Below, piece after piece: positions 7,804 through 16,153 of a DNA stretch of 24,200 bases. Origin of the DNA: Sphaerochaetaceae bacterium (GTDB lineage Bacteria; Spirochaetota; Spirochaetia; Sphaerochaetales; Sphaerochaetaceae); contig JALNVT010000011.1 of NCBI GenBank assembly GCA_023231265.1, positions 1 to 24,200 on the forward strand, written 5' to 3'. The notes under the pieces were generated by a model that saw only the letters and a list, made by a program, of their open reading frames with translations, did not search any database and had not been told where the DNA came from. The number at the start of each line of letters is the position of its first letter. Positions within the stretch are counted from its first letter, which is position 1. Both the position numbers and the translations under genes were made by a program.

Positions 7804-8603
7804 TATAGTCTCTCCCTTCCTGGAACATGTGCTGAATTCAAACCACTGGTATAAGCCAAAGTATCTGTTGTAGCTAAATCAAAGTTGGCGGGACCATCCA
7901 TTCTTGTTTCAAGATATCTCATTATCCTTGAACATGTAAAGGTAAGAATGAAATAAATAATCAATGTAACAGTAGCTGCTTCAAAGTATGTGTACAATGC
8001 TCCAGAAATGCTCTTGAATGTAAAGAACAATTCAACAGTTCCAATTATTGATAATACACAGGTATCTTTGATATTGATGATCAAGTTGTTACCAATTTGA
8101 GGCATTATCAAACGAAGAGCCTGAGGTAAAATAACACTTGTCATTGTCTGGAAGTGATTCATACCAATAGCCTTGGCACCCTCAGTTTGACCAATATCAA
8201 CAGAAAGGATACCACCTCTAACAGTTTCAGCCATGTAGGCTCCTGTATTGATTGATACAATCAATATAGCAGCTTTCCACATGCCCATGTTTATTCCAAA
8301 GAGTTGGCTTGCACCATAATAGATGAATGCAGCCTGCAACATCATTGGTGTACCTCTGAAGAACTCGACATATATGGATAGGATAACTTTTACAAATTTT
8401 ATTAAAAATTTGCTGATAGGACTTGCAGATCTCTTTGGTTCAATTGTTTGAACAATACCAACTCCAAAACCTATCAGACAGCCCAAAGCTGTACAAATAA
8501 TAGCAATTGCCATTGTAACGCCTGTACCCTTAAGTAAAGAGCCACTGTATGTTTGCACAATATAAATCATGCGCTGTATAAAACTCATATCAGCAATAGT
8601 CAT
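7803..8603 (-). CDS. polar amino-acid ABC transporter, permease (second system)
   Basis: The 266-residue membrane protein has the family signature YVEFFRGTPMMLQAAFIYYG (typical FRGTP of the His/Glu/Gln/Arg permeases), GAYMAETVRGGI, and the ATPase-contact loop EGAKAIGMNHFQTMTSVILPQALR, with N-NLIINIKDTCVLSIIG after it. About five membrane segments are visible. A periplasm-to-cytoplasm channel for a polar amino acid is expected. AGGATAGGTAA precedes the ATG. The gene lies 30 bases after the binding-protein gene and overlaps the ATPase gene, so all three form one transcript. A hydrophilic C-terminal tail of about 35 residues follows the last membrane segment. Confidence 0.92.
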   Translation of the reverse strand: MTIADMSFIQRMIYIVQTYSGSLLKGTGVTMAIAIICTALGCLIGFGVGIVQTIEPKRSASPISKFLIKFVKVILSIYVEFFRGTPMMLQAAFIYYGASQLFGINMGMWKAAILIVSINTGAYMAETVRGGILSVDIGQTEGAKAIGMNHFQTMTSVILPQALRLIMPQIGNNLIINIKDTCVLSIIGTVELFFTFKSISGALYTYFEAATVTLIIYFILTFTCSRIMRYLETRMDGPANFDLATTDTLAYTSGLNSAHVPGRERL

Positions 8604-8633
8604 TGTAATTATTACCTATCCTTTATTTATAAT

Positions 8634-9485
8634 TTAGTTTGATAATGGTTGAACTGTAATTGCTTCAGCCATCATTTCGTTGTAGCCATTTTCATCCATT
8701 GTAGCCAATATTTCATTTATAGCACTGGTCAATTCAGGATTCTTTTTTGATACAGAGATACTGATATCAATATCAGACTGACTAACTACAAAGTCATCAT
8801 CTGTTCCAGCGAAGCTCAAGATCTTCATATCTGGATAAGCAACCAATGCAGCTTGTGCAGTAGGCATATCAGTACAGATGAAATCAACTCTTCCACTGTT
8901 AAGTGCTACTAGCATAGCAGGTGCAGATTCTTGTGCTGGTAATAATTTTGCACCTTCAATCTGAGGTAAACAAGTATCATACCAAAGAGTACCTAACTGA
9001 CTTGTAGCAGAACCACCACTCAAATCACTCAAGCCTTGAGCAGAAGCATATTCACTATCTTGCATTGTCATCAAAACAACTGATGCATAGTAATAAGGAT
9101 CTGTGAAATCTACCATCTGTTTTCTAGCTGGTGTTGGAGATTGACCTGCAATAACACAATCAACTGATCCTGATTGAACTGCTGGTACCAATGAATCCCA
9201 ATCTAACTTTACAATTTCTAGAGGACGTCCCAATTTGTCTGCAATAATTTTTGCCATCATAACATCATAACCATAAGCATAGTCATTTGAATCTGCGATT
9301 CTAACTGCACCATTGGAGTCATCCGCTTGTGTCCAGTTATATGGAGCATATCCACATTCCATTGCAACTCTTAAAGGTTGTACTGTATTTTCAGTTTCTG
9401 CAGCCTGTGCTTCTTTTGAACCACTCGCAAATACTGATGTTACACAAAGTGCCAATACCATAGTAAGTACTAATAATTTTTTCAT
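8634..9485 (-). CDS. polar amino-acid ABC transporter, periplasmic binding protein (second system)
   Basis: A type 2 periplasmic-binding protein of the amino-acid family (283 residues). The lobe-1 start LRVAMECGYAPYNWTQ, then YAYGYDVMMAKIIADKLG and VDCVIAGQSPTPARKQMVDFTDPYY are characteristic. The signal peptide is hydrophobic and ends in FAS-GSKEAQ without a lipobox cysteine in the usual place, so the protein may be soluble in the periplasm. I start at the ATG at 9485 because GGGAG lies 8 bases upstream; an ATG 15 bases earlier would contain that site. It is the first gene of the operon and lies behind a strong promoter at 9560-9588. The AGQSPTPARK stretch suggests a glutamine/arginine-type ligand, unproven. 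Confidence 0.9.
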   Translation of the reverse strand: MKKLLVLTMVLALCVTSVFASGSKEAQAAETENTVQPLRVAMECGYAPYNWTQADDSNGAVRIADSNDYAYGYDVMMAKIIADKLGRPLEIVKLDWDSLVPAVQSGSVDCVIAGQSPTPARKQMVDFTDPYYYASVVLMTMQDSEYASAQGLSDLSGGSATSQLGTLWYDTCLPQIEGAKLLPAQESAPAMLVALNSGRVDFICTDMPTAQAALVAYPDMKILSFAGTDDDFVVSQSDIDISISVSKKNPELTSAINEILATMDENGYNEMMAEAITVQPLSN

Positions 9486-9559
9486 CTTTTGATCTCCCAT
9501 ATCATTTAGTTAGGGTATGTGTGTTTTTTTCAAATCCTAAACTAATAAAGCGTTAACTT

Positions 9560-9588
9560 AATATAACTATGCGTTATATTTTTGTCAA
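9560..9588 (-). promoter_or_regulatory. near-consensus promoter with overlapping inverted repeat, second ABC operon
   Basis: On the minus strand a perfect TTGACA (9588-9583) and TATATT (9565-9560) are exactly 17 bases apart. ATATAAC (9561-9567) and GTTATAT (9573-9579) form a 7-base inverted repeat with a 5-base centre that covers the -10 box and the spacer, an arrangement typical of a repressor operator. A further repeat, AGTGTT (9590-9595) with AACACT (9604-9609), lies just upstream of the -35 box. Transcription would start about 70 bases before the binding-protein gene. Confidence 0.65.
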
Positions 9589-9814
9589 TAGTGTTATTAA
9601 TTAAACACTTTGTTATAATATTGTACAATATCAAAAAATATGTAATAAAATGAGTTTTTCTGTATAATTATCGAACATTCACCTTAAATATGTAACAAAA
9701 TGCTTTAAATATTACGTTTTTGGAAATATTGATTAATTTTGAAATTACAATTTTTTATTACATAAATCATGGAATGAGGTTATTTTTTGGTTTTTTTAGA
9801 TTTTTATTTCATGC

Positions 9815-9848
9815 AAAAAAAAGATCTGAATTCACTCCAAATCTTTTT
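9815..9848. terminator. bidirectional intrinsic terminator after the Lys-rich protein gene
   Basis: AAAAAGAT (9818-9825) pairs with ATCTTTTT (9841-9848) around a 15-base loop, with an A-run on the left and a T-run on the right. It can end transcripts coming from the gene at 9885 on the minus strand. The stretch 9600-9815 contains nothing else that I can name. Confidence 0.55.
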
Positions 9849-9884
9849 CTATCATCAATAACAATCAAATTAAAATTGATGTTA

Positions 9885-10457
9885 TTATATATCTTTCAAT
9901 TCATGAGAGGCATCTTTCGCGATAACTTCACTCTTATCAGATTTATTCTTCTTATCAGATTTATCCTTCTTATCAGATTTATCCTTCTTATCAGATTTAT
10001 CCTTCTTATCAGATTTATCCTTCTTGTGAGATTTCTTTTTCTTTTTGGACTTATCTTTTTTGATATCAAGATCTACTTCATCTGCTTTGATCAAAGTTTT
10101 CTGATTTGAGGCAAGATTGTAATTTACTATTCTCTGAAGTGTATCAAGGGTACCATTCAAAGGTGTATTCAAACTTTTTAACAGGCCAAAAGCATAAGAA
10201 GCTTCAGCAATATCCAAGGAATTTAATAGCTGGATGAATTCATCATCAAACAACGAATCTCTATCTATATAATATTTATCATCTTTCTCAACAAAATCTT
10301 CTTTGCAATTTGTTATGAAGTAATCTAAAAGCTCGTCCAATTTTGATGCACTGACTCCAAGATATTCAAGCAACTCATCCTTGCTAGCTCCATCTTTATT
10401 TTTAATAAAGCTATAAATAGCTTGCAAATATGCCAAATCATCTTTCTTTATATCCAT
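9885..10457 (-). CDS. hypothetical protein with Lys/Asp/Ser repeat tail
   Basis: I do not recognise the 190-residue protein. Residues 1-120 look like a small, mostly helical domain, starting with DIKKDDLAYLQAIYSFI and including a winged-helix-like segment (GASKDELLEYLGVSASKLDELLDYFI). Residues about 128-180 are extremely charged, with the hexapeptide SDKKDK repeated five times. The tail is encoded by 18-bp tandem repeats and ends in DASHELKDI. I start at ATG 10457 because GTGAGGT lies just upstream. The basic tail could bind RNA, DNA or acidic partners, but there is no direct evidence. The DMT transporter gene lies 111 bases upstream on the same strand and could be cotranscribed. A terminator follows at 9815. 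Confidence 0.6.
   Translation of the reverse strand: MDIKKDDLAYLQAIYSFIKNKDGASKDELLEYLGVSASKLDELLDYFITNCKEDFVEKDDKYYIDRDSLFDDEFIQLLNSLDIAEASYAFGLLKSLNTPLNGTLDTLQRIVNYNLASNQKTLIKADEVDLDIKKDKSKKKKKSHKKDKSDKKDKSDKKDKSDKKDKSDKKNKSDKSEVIAKDASHELKDI
9933..10022 (-). repeat. 18-bp tandem repeat, five near-identical units, coding
   Basis: Units start at 9933, 9951, 9969, 9987 and 10005 (plus-strand form CTTATCAGATTTATCCTT). The first has one substitution, the next four are identical, and a degenerate sixth follows at 10023. They code for SDKKDK in the protein at 9885. Identity of four units implies recent expansion or slippage, and the unit length of 18 keeps the frame when copies are gained or lost. 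Confidence 0.9.
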
Positions 10458-10568
10458 ATATACCTCACTGTTATATTTAAATAATAGCACTACTTAGGCA
10501 ACTTTTGTAAAAAAACTTTAGCAATGAGTTCTAAATATATTAATTATGACAATTTGAAAATTCCAAAA

Positions 10569-11492
10569 TCAATCTACAACAAACTCATTATTTACAGTCT
10601 CACCTTTCAAAGATAACAGTATTGTTGCACCAATTATGAATATACCAGCTATTATAAAAGTGGAAGGAAGAGGTTCTTTAAATACCAAAGTTCCCACTAC
10701 AACAGCTGTAAGTGGTTCAAGTGTTGATACAGCACCAGCAATAGCTCCACCAACTAACTTGACTCCAATTGCAAATAACAGAACTCCAACTGCACAGCTA
10801 ACTCCAAATCCAAGAGCTCCAATTATCACCTCTAAAGAGATTTCTCCGAATACATCACGTGATGTTTTAGCTCCAATTATCTCACCAGCCATCCATGCAA
10901 TAATCAATAAGGAGAAAAATACAGCAATATAATAAACAATAACAAGAGAATTGATGTCTTTAAGTCCTTCCTGATTGAGCAGAATGACATATATACTTAT
11001 TGCAATTGCAGATACTGCAGCAAGTAGAATTCCTGTTGAATTCAATCTCACATCTCCCGTTGGATATGATATCAAAGCAACTGCAATGAGTGACAAAACA
11101 ACACCAACAACAACCGCTATTGAAGGTTTCTGCTGTTTGGAAATAATTGCAAGTAACATCACCAAAGCTGGGTATGTGAAGTGTATCACTGTAGCGAGTC
11201 CAGATGGAATATAAGCATAAGAAGCAAGCAAAGTCAGAGCCATAAAGAAAAAGAATAATCCAGCTACCAACAATGAGACTTTTGTAGAATCCATTATCTT
11301 AACGTCTTTCAGCTGACCTCGTTTTACAAGCATAAAGAAATATATAATTGCAGATAATAAAAATCTACTTAAAAGAGATGCTGGTAAATTCATCCCACCC
11401 GAACGTAGCATTACCGAAAATGCTGGATTTATACCAAACATGATTGCAGAAATTATTATCAGAATAATTCCCTTCTTATATGAACTGCTCAT
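10569..11492 (-). CDS. EamA/DMT-family drug-metabolite exporter
   Basis: The 307-residue membrane protein has about ten transmembrane segments arranged as two EamA repeats. Recognisable stretches are AIMFGINPAFSVMLRSGG in the first membrane segment, YIPSGLATVIHFTYPALV in repeat 1, and VGGAIAGAVSTLEPLTAVVVGTLVF in repeat 2; the last, with the A-x8-P pattern, is the classical end of repeat 2. The family includes exporters of amino acids and metabolites and some importers, with substrates rarely predictable. A GAGAG lies before the ATG. It lies upstream of the gene at 9885 on the same strand, and no terminator is seen between them. Confidence 0.88.
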   Translation of the reverse strand: MSSSYKKGIILIIISAIMFGINPAFSVMLRSGGMNLPASLLSRFLLSAIIYFFMLVKRGQLKDVKIMDSTKVSLLVAGLFFFFMALTLLASYAYIPSGLATVIHFTYPALVMLLAIISKQQKPSIAVVVGVVLSLIAVALISYPTGDVRLNSTGILLAAVSAIAISIYVILLNQEGLKDINSLVIVYYIAVFFSLLIIAWMAGEIIGAKTSRDVFGEISLEVIIGALGFGVSCAVGVLLFAIGVKLVGGAIAGAVSTLEPLTAVVVGTLVFKEPLPSTFIIAGIFIIGATILLSLKGETVNNEFVVD

Positions 11493-11897
11493 TTTTACTC
11501 TCTCAAATTTTTATTTATCAGACAAAGTTTTAACACAGAAAGATATAATATGGAATAGTGATAATTGATGAGTGAGAATTAAAAGACAAGATAAGTAAAT
11601 TTTCTATAAATTTTAAATAGAAATCATATCAAAAATTGAATTTGTATTTCATAACAGTTTCCTCAGTAGCTATTTTTTCTAAAATGCTTGTTTGGTAGGC
11701 CACTCAATATTTGGAAAATTATACTTCGCCATAAAAATGATGAGTTATTAAAACTAATCTTACTATGCAAAAAATACCTATTATGTATACTTTTATTAGA
11801 TATATCAAAAATCTTTCATAAAAGATTAAATTAATATCCTATCTTTCACAAAAATTATAGGTTATAATCTCTTGATAACGAAAAAAGAGAGGTTTCG
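11493..11897. other. 405-base AT-rich spacer between divergent transporter and mgtC genes
   Basis: The two flanking genes diverge, so this stretch should hold both promoters. For the plus strand I see TATAAT at 11863-11868, 29 bases before the ATG at 11898, with no good -35 box. For the minus strand TATTAT lies about 60 bases before the exporter gene. I looked for an Mg2+-sensing M-box riboswitch before the mgtC pair and found no matching conserved core. Confidence 0.35.
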
Positions 11898-12623
11898 ATG
11901 CTAGAGTTAGGAACATTGAGAGAAATTAACTTATTATCACTGGGTGTCCGATTGTTATTGGGAATACTATTCGGTGGTTTTTTAGGTATGTCCAGAAACA
12001 TCAAACAGAGGCCAGCAGGCATAAGAACTTATATGCTGGTGTGCATAGGTGCAATATTGACCATGACCTTGGGCCAGTATGAATATGCTATGGTTCACAC
12101 TTTATGGAAAGATTCATACCAAAATCTTGGAGTTGGACTTGATGTAAGTCGTTATGGAGCACAGGTAATTAATGGTATTGGTTTTCTTGGAGCTGGCTCT
12201 ATAATTCTATCCGGTACAAATAAAATCAAGGGAATGACCACTGCTGCAGGGTTGTGGGCATCTGGATGTATGGGAATAGCATTGGGTGCAGGTTTCTATG
12301 AAGGTGCAATAATCGGATTTACTATTCTATTTGTTTGCTTACTATTTCTTCCTGTTATTGAAGATTCAATGTTTCTGAGATCAAAAAACATGAATGTATA
12401 TGTAGAGTTCAGATCAATAAAATCTTTGAAGCATGTAATTGAGTTGACAAAAACATTAAATATTTCAATTTATGAAGTTGATGTAATAAACAACTTCAAC
12501 GACCAAAGAGCATTTATGGGAGCAAATTTTTATATGCAACTGGATAAATCAGCTAGAAAACATTCAGATATCCTCATGGCTCTTTCTGAATTTGATGAAA
12601 TATGTAATGTAGAAGAAATATAG
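11898..12623 (+). CDS. MgtC/SapB-family membrane protein (first of a tandem pair)
   Basis: The 241-residue protein has the MgtC/SapB membrane domain in residues 1-150: LLLGILFGGFLGMSRNIKQ, RPAGIRTYMLVCIGAILTM, the YGAQVINGIGFLGAGSII core and KGMTTAAGLWASGCMGIALGAG. The C-terminal 80 residues (VYVEFRSIKSLKHV onward) are soluble and ACT-like. MgtC proteins in other bacteria act in adaptation to low magnesium and in control of membrane ATP synthase, while close relatives have other or unknown roles. The start is set by AGAGAGG eight bases before ATG. The next gene begins 11 bases after its stop and is a paralogue, so the two are in one operon. Confidence 0.88.
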   Translation: MLELGTLREINLLSLGVRLLLGILFGGFLGMSRNIKQRPAGIRTYMLVCIGAILTMTLGQYEYAMVHTLWKDSYQNLGVGLDVSRYGAQVINGIGFLGAGSIILSGTNKIKGMTTAAGLWASGCMGIALGAGFYEGAIIGFTILFVCLLFLPVIEDSMFLRSKNMNVYVEFRSIKSLKHVIELTKTLNISIYEVDVINNFNDQRAFMGANFYMQLDKSARKHSDILMALSEFDEICNVEEI

Positions 12624-12634
12624 GAGCATAATCA

Positions 12635-13309
12635 ATGGATTATTTAATACAATTTAATTTAGTATCTATCGTTGTAAGATTGCTTCTAGCAATGTTGTTT
12701 GGTGGATTTATTGGACTTGAGAGAGAGAGCAAACGTAGACCAGCAGGATTTAGAACTCACATTTTAATTTGCGTAGGATCTGCACTTACCACCATGACAT
12801 CTCAATATTTATATTTAGAGATGAGTATGTTTACCGACCTTGCAAGACTCGGAGCACAAGTTGTAGCTGGAATGGGTTTCATTGGCGCTGGTACAATCAT
12901 CATCACCAAAAGGAAGGATGTCAAAGGATTGACCACCGCAGCTGGTCTTTGGACAACAGCAATCATTGGTCTGTGTCTCGGTGCTGGTTACTATGAAGGT
13001 GGTATAGCAGGTACATTCGCAGTACTGGTTGTTGAACTTGTTCTAGGAAAATTTGAACATAAATATATGCGTAAATATACTCGGGTTATATTTTATGCAG
13101 AGTTCAGAAAGAAAGGTACAATCAAATTTATATCAGATATATTTGAAAACAACAAAATGACAATTGTTGATATGGAGATGAATAAAGCCCACAAGGTCAC
13201 AAAAGCATTTATAACTATAAAAGTTAAAGATGCAAGTATTATCAATTCTGTTATTGAAGAGATTGCAGCAGTTGAGAATGTTGAATTTGTTGATACGTTG
13301 ACTCAGTAA
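12635..13309 (+). CDS. MgtC/SapB-family membrane protein (second of a tandem pair)
   Basis: A 224-residue paralogue of the preceding gene with all membrane-domain motifs: LLLAMLFGGFIGLERESKR, RPAGFRTHILICVGSALTTM, LGAQVVAGMGFIGAGTIIIT and KGLTTAAGLWTTAIIGLCLG. The ERE after the first membrane segment is the usual form in MgtC, while the first paralogue has SRN there. The soluble C-terminal ACT-like domain starts at about residue 145. GGAG eleven bases before the ATG supports the start. The protein probably sits in the cytoplasmic membrane beside its paralogue, and hetero-oligomers are possible (inference). It ends 72 bases before the convergent regulator gene. Confidence 0.88.
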   Translation: MDYLIQFNLVSIVVRLLLAMLFGGFIGLERESKRRPAGFRTHILICVGSALTTMTSQYLYLEMSMFTDLARLGAQVVAGMGFIGAGTIIITKRKDVKGLTTAAGLWTTAIIGLCLGAGYYEGGIAGTFAVLVVELVLGKFEHKYMRKYTRVIFYAEFRKKGTIKFISDIFENNKMTIVDMEMNKAHKVTKAFITIKVKDASIINSVIEEIAAVENVEFVDTLTQ

Positions 13310-13381
13310 AACTTACAAAATTATCACAGGCTCACTTTTAGAGATTTTGAATCATAACTTGTAACATACAAGGATTTAAAA

Positions 13382-14920
13382 CTATCTGAAGGTGAGGCTT
13401 CTTTTTTCCATTCTATACTGTGATGGTGTGCATTCTACATTCAATGCAAATACCTTGCTGAAATATTTAGAATTCTTGAATCCAACATTCTTACTTATTT
13501 CTTTTACACTCAAAGATGTATTCTCAAGAAGTTCCTTTGCAGCTTTTATTCGTATATCAGTGAGACAGTCAACAAAACTTATATCAAATATTTCTTTGAA
13601 CTTGCCGCTGAAATAACTTGGAGTTATTTTATATCTATCACATAAGGAAGAAAGATTTAAATCATTCATATATTCTATATGCATCAATTTGTGCACCTGA
13701 TCCACAATCTGATTGGCATTGAATACTTCATTTTGTGATAAGAATAAAATTACATCATTTACATAGTTTGACATCCAATCTATCATAGGATTTATTTGAG
13801 TATAATTGTAGATTTTGACACAGAATTCGTATCCTTCTGTTATGTAGCTGTTCTTTTTTTCATCAACTTCCTCATCAAGTAACTTTATGATATCACCTGT
13901 GAGAGAGAACAGCATCAAACGAAAAGAATCAACTTCAAACTTGCTGTCTTCATCATCAACTTTTAAATTCTCAATGTATTTTGAAAAAGAAGCTGAATCA
14001 TGAGAGATTATAAATCCAATAAGTTTTGATTCTATTTCATCGAGCTCCTCACTTTCAATCTTTCTTTCTTTTTCTTTTTCATATCTTTTGGCTTCAAGCT
14101 TTTTTTCGACATTCTCTAACATAAGAGGAAGAGAATGAAATTCATCAAACCAAGGACTGAGTTCAATTATAGACTGCAATTTCATATCTAAGTTCTCAAT
14201 ATCCTGATGCAGGGAATCAGAAATAAATGGTAGGAAAATATCATTTCCTTTATGAAACAGAAATATGAACAGGTTTGAACTGCTGGTTGATATAACAATC
14301 ATCTTATCTTCGCCATAACTTTTATTCAGAGCTTCATAGAAGATATCCTCTATCTCTTTGTTATTAAGAAGCCTTGTACTTGATTGAACGACAGATAACA
14401 TCATGCTGCTATATTTTATATTGCTCTCTTCACATATTCTATCTGCCTTCAGCAACTCTTTCTCATCTCTATCAATTACAAAGTTCCTCAATATTTTATA
14501 GATATCATCAAGAATTTTGCCATCAAGTAAATCATCACACTTTTCAAGCTCTATCTGCAGACAAACTCTCTCTATGGCTGATTTCAATTCATCTTTTTCA
14601 ATAGGCTTCAAAACATAATCAACATCATCAATTTTCATTGCATTTTTTATCTGAGAAAAATCATCATATTCAGATAAGAAGATGAACTTTGTTTCAAGGT
14701 TCATATCATGAGAGGTCTTAACCAAATCAATGCCACCTATTGTAGGCAACCTTATATCTGAGATAACAATATCAATAGTCCCCAGTTTTATCTCATCAAG
14801 AGCAATTTGCCCATTATCAAAAACATCAACTATTTTTAAATCTAAATTCAATGTTGGAATTGTTTTAACAAGATATCTTCTGATCCAAAGTTCAGCATCT
14901 GAAATCAAAATTCTATACAT
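13382..14920 (-). CDS. YesN-like response regulator with AraC-type DNA-binding domain
   Basis: The 512-residue protein has a receiver domain in residues 1-120, with the phospho-acceptor Asp55 in DIVISDIRLP, Ser83 in FIFLSEYDDF and Lys105 in YVLKPIEKDEL. A central region of about 280 residues is typical in length for YesN-type linkers and contains a coiled-coil-like charged stretch (EAKRYEKEKERKIESEELDE). The C-terminal AraC/XylS double helix-turn-helix (about 410-510) includes LSSLCDRYKITPSYFSGKFKE and VKEISKNVGFKNSKYFSKVF. The usual DD(E) pocket reads SDAE, so one acidic residue is Ala. No histidine kinase lies beside it; partners of this class are usually membrane histidine kinases. AGGGAG precedes the ATG. 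It is followed by the convergent mgtC pair and preceded by the DUF1566 gene. Confidence 0.88.
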   Translation of the reverse strand: MYRILISDAELWIRRYLVKTIPTLNLDLKIVDVFDNGQIALDEIKLGTIDIVISDIRLPTIGGIDLVKTSHDMNLETKFIFLSEYDDFSQIKNAMKIDDVDYVLKPIEKDELKSAIERVCLQIELEKCDDLLDGKILDDIYKILRNFVIDRDEKELLKADRICEESNIKYSSMMLSVVQSSTRLLNNKEIEDIFYEALNKSYGEDKMIVISTSSSNLFIFLFHKGNDIFLPFISDSLHQDIENLDMKLQSIIELSPWFDEFHSLPLMLENVEKKLEAKRYEKEKERKIESEELDEIESKLIGFIISHDSASFSKYIENLKVDDEDSKFEVDSFRLMLFSLTGDIIKLLDEEVDEKKNSYITEGYEFCVKIYNYTQINPMIDWMSNYVNDVILFLSQNEVFNANQIVDQVHKLMHIEYMNDLNLSSLCDRYKITPSYFSGKFKEIFDISFVDCLTDIRIKAAKELLENTSLSVKEISKNVGFKNSKYFSKVFALNVECTPSQYRMEKRSLTFR

Positions 14921-14971
14921 CTACATCTCCCTCGATTTGCTTATTTTTCCTTAAAAGAAACCTATCCAAAA

Positions 14972-14997
14972 TTGGACTCCTATTTCTAGGAGTCCAA
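14972..14997 (-). terminator. intrinsic terminator of the DUF1566 gene
   Basis: TTGGACTCCTA (14972-14982) and TAGGAGTCCAA (14987-14997) pair perfectly over 11 bases around a TTTC loop. The short T-run after it on the minus strand (TTTT) is weak, but it lies 32 bases past the DUF1566 stop. Confidence 0.65.
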
Positions 14998-15028
14998 ACA
15001 TATAGATCTTCATAATTAAAAGATTTGC

Positions 15029-16153
15029 TTAATTTCCCTGTGGACCGCCACCTTGAGGATCACCGCCCTGAGGGCCACCTGGAACGTTTGGTACAGATGC
15101 AGCTGATGGGAAGTAGAAATAAGTTAGGTCTGCATATGGCCAGCCTTCAGAGTAATCTTGAAGTGAATATAATTCTTCAAGAGTTGGCACTCTCCAATCA
15201 TCAATTCCACCAAGTTCCAATGAATCAGCATATTCTAATGTGCTGTCTATAGAAAGATGATCATCTGATGGCTGCTGTTGCCAAACAAGACCAGTGTTGT
15301 TATCTGTTACTGTTCCATCTCCATTATCAGTGAAGCTGAAAGGAACTGTTTCATATACTGCATCCTGACCATAATATTCATCACCCTCTTGTGGATATAT
15401 TACATTACCATCATTATCGTATGATTGACTCTGTCCTGTTGTGATGACCTTACTAGGTGCATCTGCATAATATCTTTCATCAATTCTGCATGCTCTCACA
15501 CTGTTTGTGATGTTATCTCCACCCTCACCTTCAAATGGGGAACCAACATATTTTGGAGAGAATCGTACTGCTCCTGCCTCATGAGTATCAGTTTCATCTC
15601 CAACAGAGAATCCAAATGCTACATACCATGCATATCCATAATCAGTATTGTTTCCACCAAAGTATGCTGATGTGCTTGTCCAGAAATAATAGTTTGGGTT
15701 TGTCTCTTCAAAATCGGTGATGTTGAAGTAGCTCTCATCAAGAGTTGGATAGACACCTGTATAATCTACAATGCTCTGCAGCTCTTTGACATCTGGTAAC
15801 TTCCAATCTGTATATCCTGCATAATCTAAGTTCTCAGCATATGATAGAGCATCTTTCCATTCCATTGTGTTAGGTGCATCATCTTTCATCCACATAAGGC
15901 CAGTTGAGGTATCTGTAATGGTACCATCTCCATTGTCGATTAAAGGATTTTCTGCTGTAGCTTCAATACTCTGATTATTGAAGGAGTCATTGCTTACTGC
16001 TGTATAAGTATATGCAGTTCCATAAGTTGAACCACTTACAGCTCTCACATGTTTTGCCATTGGATTGTCACCATCAGATGGATAACCTTTTATATGTCCT
16101 GTTGTTTCATTCACACCAAAAGTGGTGTTTGTGATGTTTGCAACAGAGCCCTC
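15029..16153 (-). pseudogene. DUF1566 (Lcl C-terminal) repeat protein, main body after an in-frame stop
   Basis: The stretch encodes a secreted Lcl/DUF1566 repeat protein. It starts inside what looks like the tail of one repeat (HIKGYPSDGDNPMAKHVRAVSG), has one full repeat (DNGDGTITDTSTGLMWMKDD through NSVRACRID) and a second (DNGDGTVTDNNTGLVWQQQ), and ends in a Gly/Pro/Gln tail (NVPGGPQGGDPQGGGPQGN). The GLMW and WKLPDVKEL motifs are hallmarks of the domain. The frame is the same as that of the lipoprotein leader at 16154-16393; only the TAA at 16154-16156 separates them. A GTG at 16114 could restart translation, but no ribosome-binding site or signal peptide precedes it, so the body would not be exported. 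The function of the family is unsettled; Lcl of Legionella is a collagen-like adhesin with this domain. Confidence 0.7.

Noticed and set aside
9933..10022. CRISPR-like array
   Set aside because: The 18-bp units are contiguous with no spacers and lie within a coding frame.
9720..10109. Plus-strand frame with repeated hydrophobic RFILLI units
   Set aside because: It is the antisense of the 18-bp repeats that encode SDKKDK on the minus strand; no ribosome-binding site and no family likeness.
11493..11897. M-box (Mg2+) riboswitch before the mgtC pair
   Set aside because: No conserved M-box core and no leader terminator are visible; only a TATAAT box is supported.
13358..13372. Hairpin CTTGTA-ACA-TACAAG between the second mgtC gene and the response regulator
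   Set aside because: Six base pairs, three-base loop and no T-run on either strand, so terminator function is not supported.
15425..15720. Plus-strand frames opposite the DUF1566 repeats
   Set aside because: Antisense shadows of a gene with strong domain evidence; compositions rich in Cys and Ser without motifs.
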